NCBI GenBank assembly: GCA_045222555.1
Contig: JBGUYY010000096.1
Span: forward strand, 1-8,304
DNA from: UBA1756 sp045222555
Lineage (GTDB): Bacteria; Bacteroidota; Bacteroidia; Bacteroidales; WCHB1-69
DNA length: 8,304 bases
Direction of reading: 5' to 3'
A program made the position numbers and the translations under genes. Positions 6,039 to 8,304 of this stretch are shown in pieces. Under the pieces are notes generated by a model. That model was not told the origin of the DNA. It ran no database searches and worked only from the letters and a program-made list of their open reading frames with translations. The first letter of the stretch is position 1, and every line of letters begins with the position of its first letter.

Positions 6039-8208
6039 TGAGATAACAGAAGCATTGCGATACATTGATCCGGCTATGCTGACTTATCAGGAGTGGGTAA
6101 GTGTCGGCATGGCGATTAAGCACGAAGGGTTACCGGTATCGGTATGGGACGACTGGAGCAAAGCGGATCGGCGCTATCATGCCGGAGAATGCACAAAAAA
6201 ATGGGAAAGCTTTCAAGGTTCATCCGAACCTGTTACCGGTGCGACAGTTTTCCAAATGGCACAGGAAAACGGCTGGCACCCAGCTCATGGACATGAATTG
6301 TCGTGGAACGATGAAATATTCTGCGATGAAGAAGCGCCATCAGCTGCTCAGGAAGATTGTCAACAACTAATAACCTATCTTAAAACGCTGTTTCAGCCTG
6401 ACGATCATGTGGGGTATGTGACAGAAAGTTGGGAAAAGGACGGGAAATATCTGCCCTCTAAAGGACATTGTGACCGCACTGCCGGACAATTAATCGAAGC
6501 GCTGTCAAAGTGTAATGGAGATATCGGTGCTGTATTCGGTGATTATCGAAAAGAAGCCGGTGCGTGGATCCGCTTCAATCCGTTGGACGGAAAAGGTGTA
6601 AAGAACGAGAACGTAACAGCTTTTCATTATACGCTGGTAGAAAGCGATAACATGGAATTGTCAGAACAAAGGAGAATCATGGAATCCATGAAGCTTCCTG
6701 TTGCGTGTCTGGTCTACAGCGGAAAAAAATCAATACACGCCATTGTCCATGTAGGCGCTGACAACTATGAGGATTACAGAAAACGGGTAGGATATATCTA
6801 TGAGCAATGCCGAAAAAACGGCTTATCGGTTGATGAAAGTAATAAAAATCCATCTCGATTGTCTCGTATGCCCGGCGTTATCCGGAACACGAACAGACAA
6901 GAACTATTAGCCGTTAACATAGGTTGTCAAAGCTTTGACGAATGGAAAGATTACATCGAAACAGAAAATGATGATCTGCCTGAAGCAGAAAACCTCGAAA
7001 GCGTGTGGGATAACTTGCCGGAGCTGGCACCGCCTCTGATTGACGGCGTATTGCGTCAGGGACATAAAATGCTTATTGCAGGACCGTCAAAAGCAGGAAA
7101 ATCATTTTCGTTGATCGAACTGTGTATTGCCATTGCAGAAGAAAAGACCTGGCTTGGATGGAAATGTGCACAAGGAAAAGTGCTATATGTCAATTTAGAG
7201 CTTGACAGGGCTTCCTGCCTGCACCGATTCAAGGATGTTTATCAGGCGCTATCCGTCAAGCCGGAACATTCCGACAATATTGATATATGGAACCTCAGAG
7301 GAAAAAGCCTGCCGTTGGATAAGCTGACACCAAAGCTCATCCGCAGAGCCAGAGAAAAAAATTACATCGCCGTGATTATTGACCCGATCTATAAGGTTAT
7401 CACCGGTGACGAAAACAGCGCCGATCAGATGGCGGCTTTCTGTAATCAGTTCGACAAAATATGCACGGAACTGGGAACGGCGGTTATCTATTGTCATCAT
7501 CATTCAAAGGGCAGTCAGGTAGGGAAGCGAAGCATGGACAGAGCTTCCGGTTCCGGTGTATTCGCTCGTGATCCGGACGCTTTGCTGGATATGTCAGAGC
7601 TTATCCTTTCCGAAAACATCATCAAGCAACTGGAAAATGATGCGGTATGTAAAATATGCTGTCAATGGTTAGAGCGATTCGGAAGGCTGTCAGAAGCGTC
7701 ACAGGATGATCAATGCAACGAGGTTCAGATGCGGGAAATATGTCGGAGAGTTCTGCCGCCGGAAACCTGTCATCTGATGCGGATGGACATCGACAAAGCC
7801 CGTCAGTCTATCCAACATCGAACTGCGTGGCGCATAGACGGCACACTCCGAGAATTCGCAAAATTTTCTCCGGTCAATTTGTGGTTTGATTATCCGGCTC
7901 ATACAGTTGATATGACAGGAATCATCAACGATATCAGCAATGATGATAAACGGCCGTTTTACGAGCGTGCAACAGCAAAACGCAAAGAAAATGCAGCTGA
8001 CAAGAACGAGCAGAACCGTATTAAATTTGAAAACGCTGTTAATATTTGCAACGCTGGAGAAGCGCCGACAGTTAAGCAGATTGCGGAATATCTTGGTCTT
8101 GAAGTCCGGACTGTAAGAAACTGGGTAAAAAAATACGGGTATGAAATTAACAAAAACACAAATCTCGTTGAGAAAACGCAGGAAAATCCGGAAGATAATG
8201 ATGAATAA
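6025..8208 (+). CDS. Primase-helicase fusion: PriCT_2, AEP-type primase, RepA-like AAA_25 helicase, HTH
   Basis: The product is up to 727 residues from GTG 6025, or 724 from ATT 6034, which the Shine-Dalgarno favours. Residues 5-85 match PriCT_2: A-L-R-Y-I-D-P, W-V-S-V-G-M-A-I-K and a K-K-W-E-S-F repeat end. Residues about 125-310 are an archaeo-eukaryotic primase-like domain: V-E-S-D-N at 205-209 as the metal-binding acidic pair, Y-S-G-K-K-S-I-H at 231-238 as the S-x-H motif, and V-D-E-S-N-K-N-P-S-R-L-S-R-M-P-G at 269-284. Residues 332-525 are a RepA-like hexameric ATPase (AAA_25) with Walker A A-G-P-S-K-A-G-K-S at 352-360, Walker B A-V-I-I-D-P at 449-454 and C-H-H-H-S-K-G at 490-496. A C-terminal HTH lies near 680-704 (V-K-Q-I-A-E-Y-L-G-L, T-V-R-N-W-V-K-K-Y-G). 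It should prime and unwind phage DNA, with the HTH perhaps directing it to the origin. It overlaps the helicase gene by 14 bases if GTG is used. Confidence 0.9.
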   Translation: MIYINEITEALRYIDPAMLTYQEWVSVGMAIKHEGLPVSVWDDWSKADRRYHAGECTKKWESFQGSSEPVTGATVFQMAQENGWHPAHGHELSWNDEIFCDEEAPSAAQEDCQQLITYLKTLFQPDDHVGYVTESWEKDGKYLPSKGHCDRTAGQLIEALSKCNGDIGAVFGDYRKEAGAWIRFNPLDGKGVKNENVTAFHYTLVESDNMELSEQRRIMESMKLPVACLVYSGKKSIHAIVHVGADNYEDYRKRVGYIYEQCRKNGLSVDESNKNPSRLSRMPGVIRNTNRQELLAVNIGCQSFDEWKDYIETENDDLPEAENLESVWDNLPELAPPLIDGVLRQGHKMLIAGPSKAGKSFSLIELCIAIAEEKTWLGWKCAQGKVLYVNLELDRASCLHRFKDVYQALSVKPEHSDNIDIWNLRGKSLPLDKLTPKLIRRAREKNYIAVIIDPIYKVITGDENSADQMAAFCNQFDKICTELGTAVIYCHHHSKGSQVGKRSMDRASGSGVFARDPDALLDMSELILSENIIKQLENDAVCKICCQWLERFGRLSEASQDDQCNEVQMREICRRVLPPETCHLMRMDIDKARQSIQHRTAWRIDGTLREFAKFSPVNLWFDYPAHTVDMTGIINDISNDDKRPFYERATAKRKENAADKNEQNRIKFENAVNICNAGEAPTVKQIAEYLGLEVRTVRNWVKKYGYEINKNTNLVEKTQENPEDNDE

Positions 8209-8210
8209 TA

Positions 8211-8304
8211 ATGAAAAATATTCACGGTAAACACCATAAAATTCATGGTCATTACCGCAAGAGGAACGAGGAAAGCACCAATGGTAATTACCGCATTTCC
8301 GCAC
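8211..8304 (+). CDS. Possible start of the next gene, cut by window end; start uncertain
   Basis: Two frames remain open to the window end. ATG 8211 lies two bases after the primase stop and gives an odd histidine-, glycine- and asparagine-rich peptide with H-G-H-Y-R-K and N-G-N-Y-R-I; its ribosome binding site is poor. ATG 8281 has GAGGAAAG at 8268-8275 with good spacing and would begin M-V-I-T-A-F-P-H. The ATG 8281 frame has the better signal, but too little is visible to decide or to name a product. Confidence 0.3.
   Translation, partial: MKNIHGKHHKIHGHYRKRNEESTNGNYRISA
8226..8292 (+). repeat. Three GGT-N4-ACC inverted-repeat sites after the primase-helicase gene
   Basis: GGTAAACACC (8226-8235), GGTCATTACC (8247-8256) and GGTAATTACC (8283-8292, a perfect 10-base palindrome) follow one another. 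The last two lie in a 15-base direct repeat, ATGGT(C/A)ATTACCGCA, at 8245-8259 and 8281-8295, with one mismatch and a 36-base period. They may be operator sites, origin iterons, or coding repetition in the next gene. Confidence 0.5.

Noticed and set aside
7699..8304. Minus-strand open frame of about 200 codons
   Set aside because: It is opposite the well-supported primase-helicase gene, its translation is rich in F, C and I with no recognisable domain, and all other genes run on the plus strand.

Overview
The window looks like the early recombination and replication module of a double-stranded DNA phage or prophage of a Gram-positive (Firmicutes/Clostridia-type) host. The basis is the gene content, the strong AGGAGG-type ribosome binding sites, and short genes packed on one strand with stop/start overlaps. 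The exact host cannot be read from the sequence. No integrase, capsid gene, rRNA, tRNA, CRISPR array or insertion sequence is visible, and no clear promoter or terminator was found inside the window. It therefore reads as an internal slice of one long operon.

Layout, all on the + strand: (1) bases 1-640, two related proteins with a SANT/Myb-like or HTH-like C-terminal domain, the first cut by the window edge. (2) 633-1352, two related small proteins resembling the DUF3846 family. (3) 1351-1501, a small basic protein whose natural ATG is out of frame with its body. (4) 1492-2793, an SMC/Rad50/RecF-like ATPase without a zinc hook. (5) 2806-3948, a Sak4-type (AAA_24) RecA-core ATPase with an added C-terminal domain ending in an SSB-like tip. 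(6) 3973-4431, a DUF669 protein, probably the phage ssDNA-binding partner. (7) 4431-6038, a superfamily 2 DEAH-box helicase with a duplicated C-terminal motif. (8) 6025-8208, a large fusion of PriCT_2, archaeo-eukaryotic-type primase, RepA-like AAA_25 helicase and HTH. (9) 8209-8304, the possible beginning of a further gene, with three GGT-N4-ACC sites.

How the parts may work together (inference from families): the primase-helicase would start and drive replication. The DUF669 protein would coat ssDNA, and the Sak4-like ATPase would pair or anneal strands on it. The SF2 helicase would remodel branched DNA, and the SMC-like ATPase would supply a DNA-end or structural function. The small upstream HTH and DUF3846-like proteins are probably regulatory or accessory.

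The points most worth a second look are: the primase gene start, where a strong Shine-Dalgarno faces ATT rather than ATG; the frame problem in the small gene at 1363; the replaced catalytic residues in the SMC-like ATPase; and the shared terminal phenylalanine of three consecutive recombination proteins. I did not find convincing evidence for an entirely new system. The cassette is of a broadly known kind with several unusual details.
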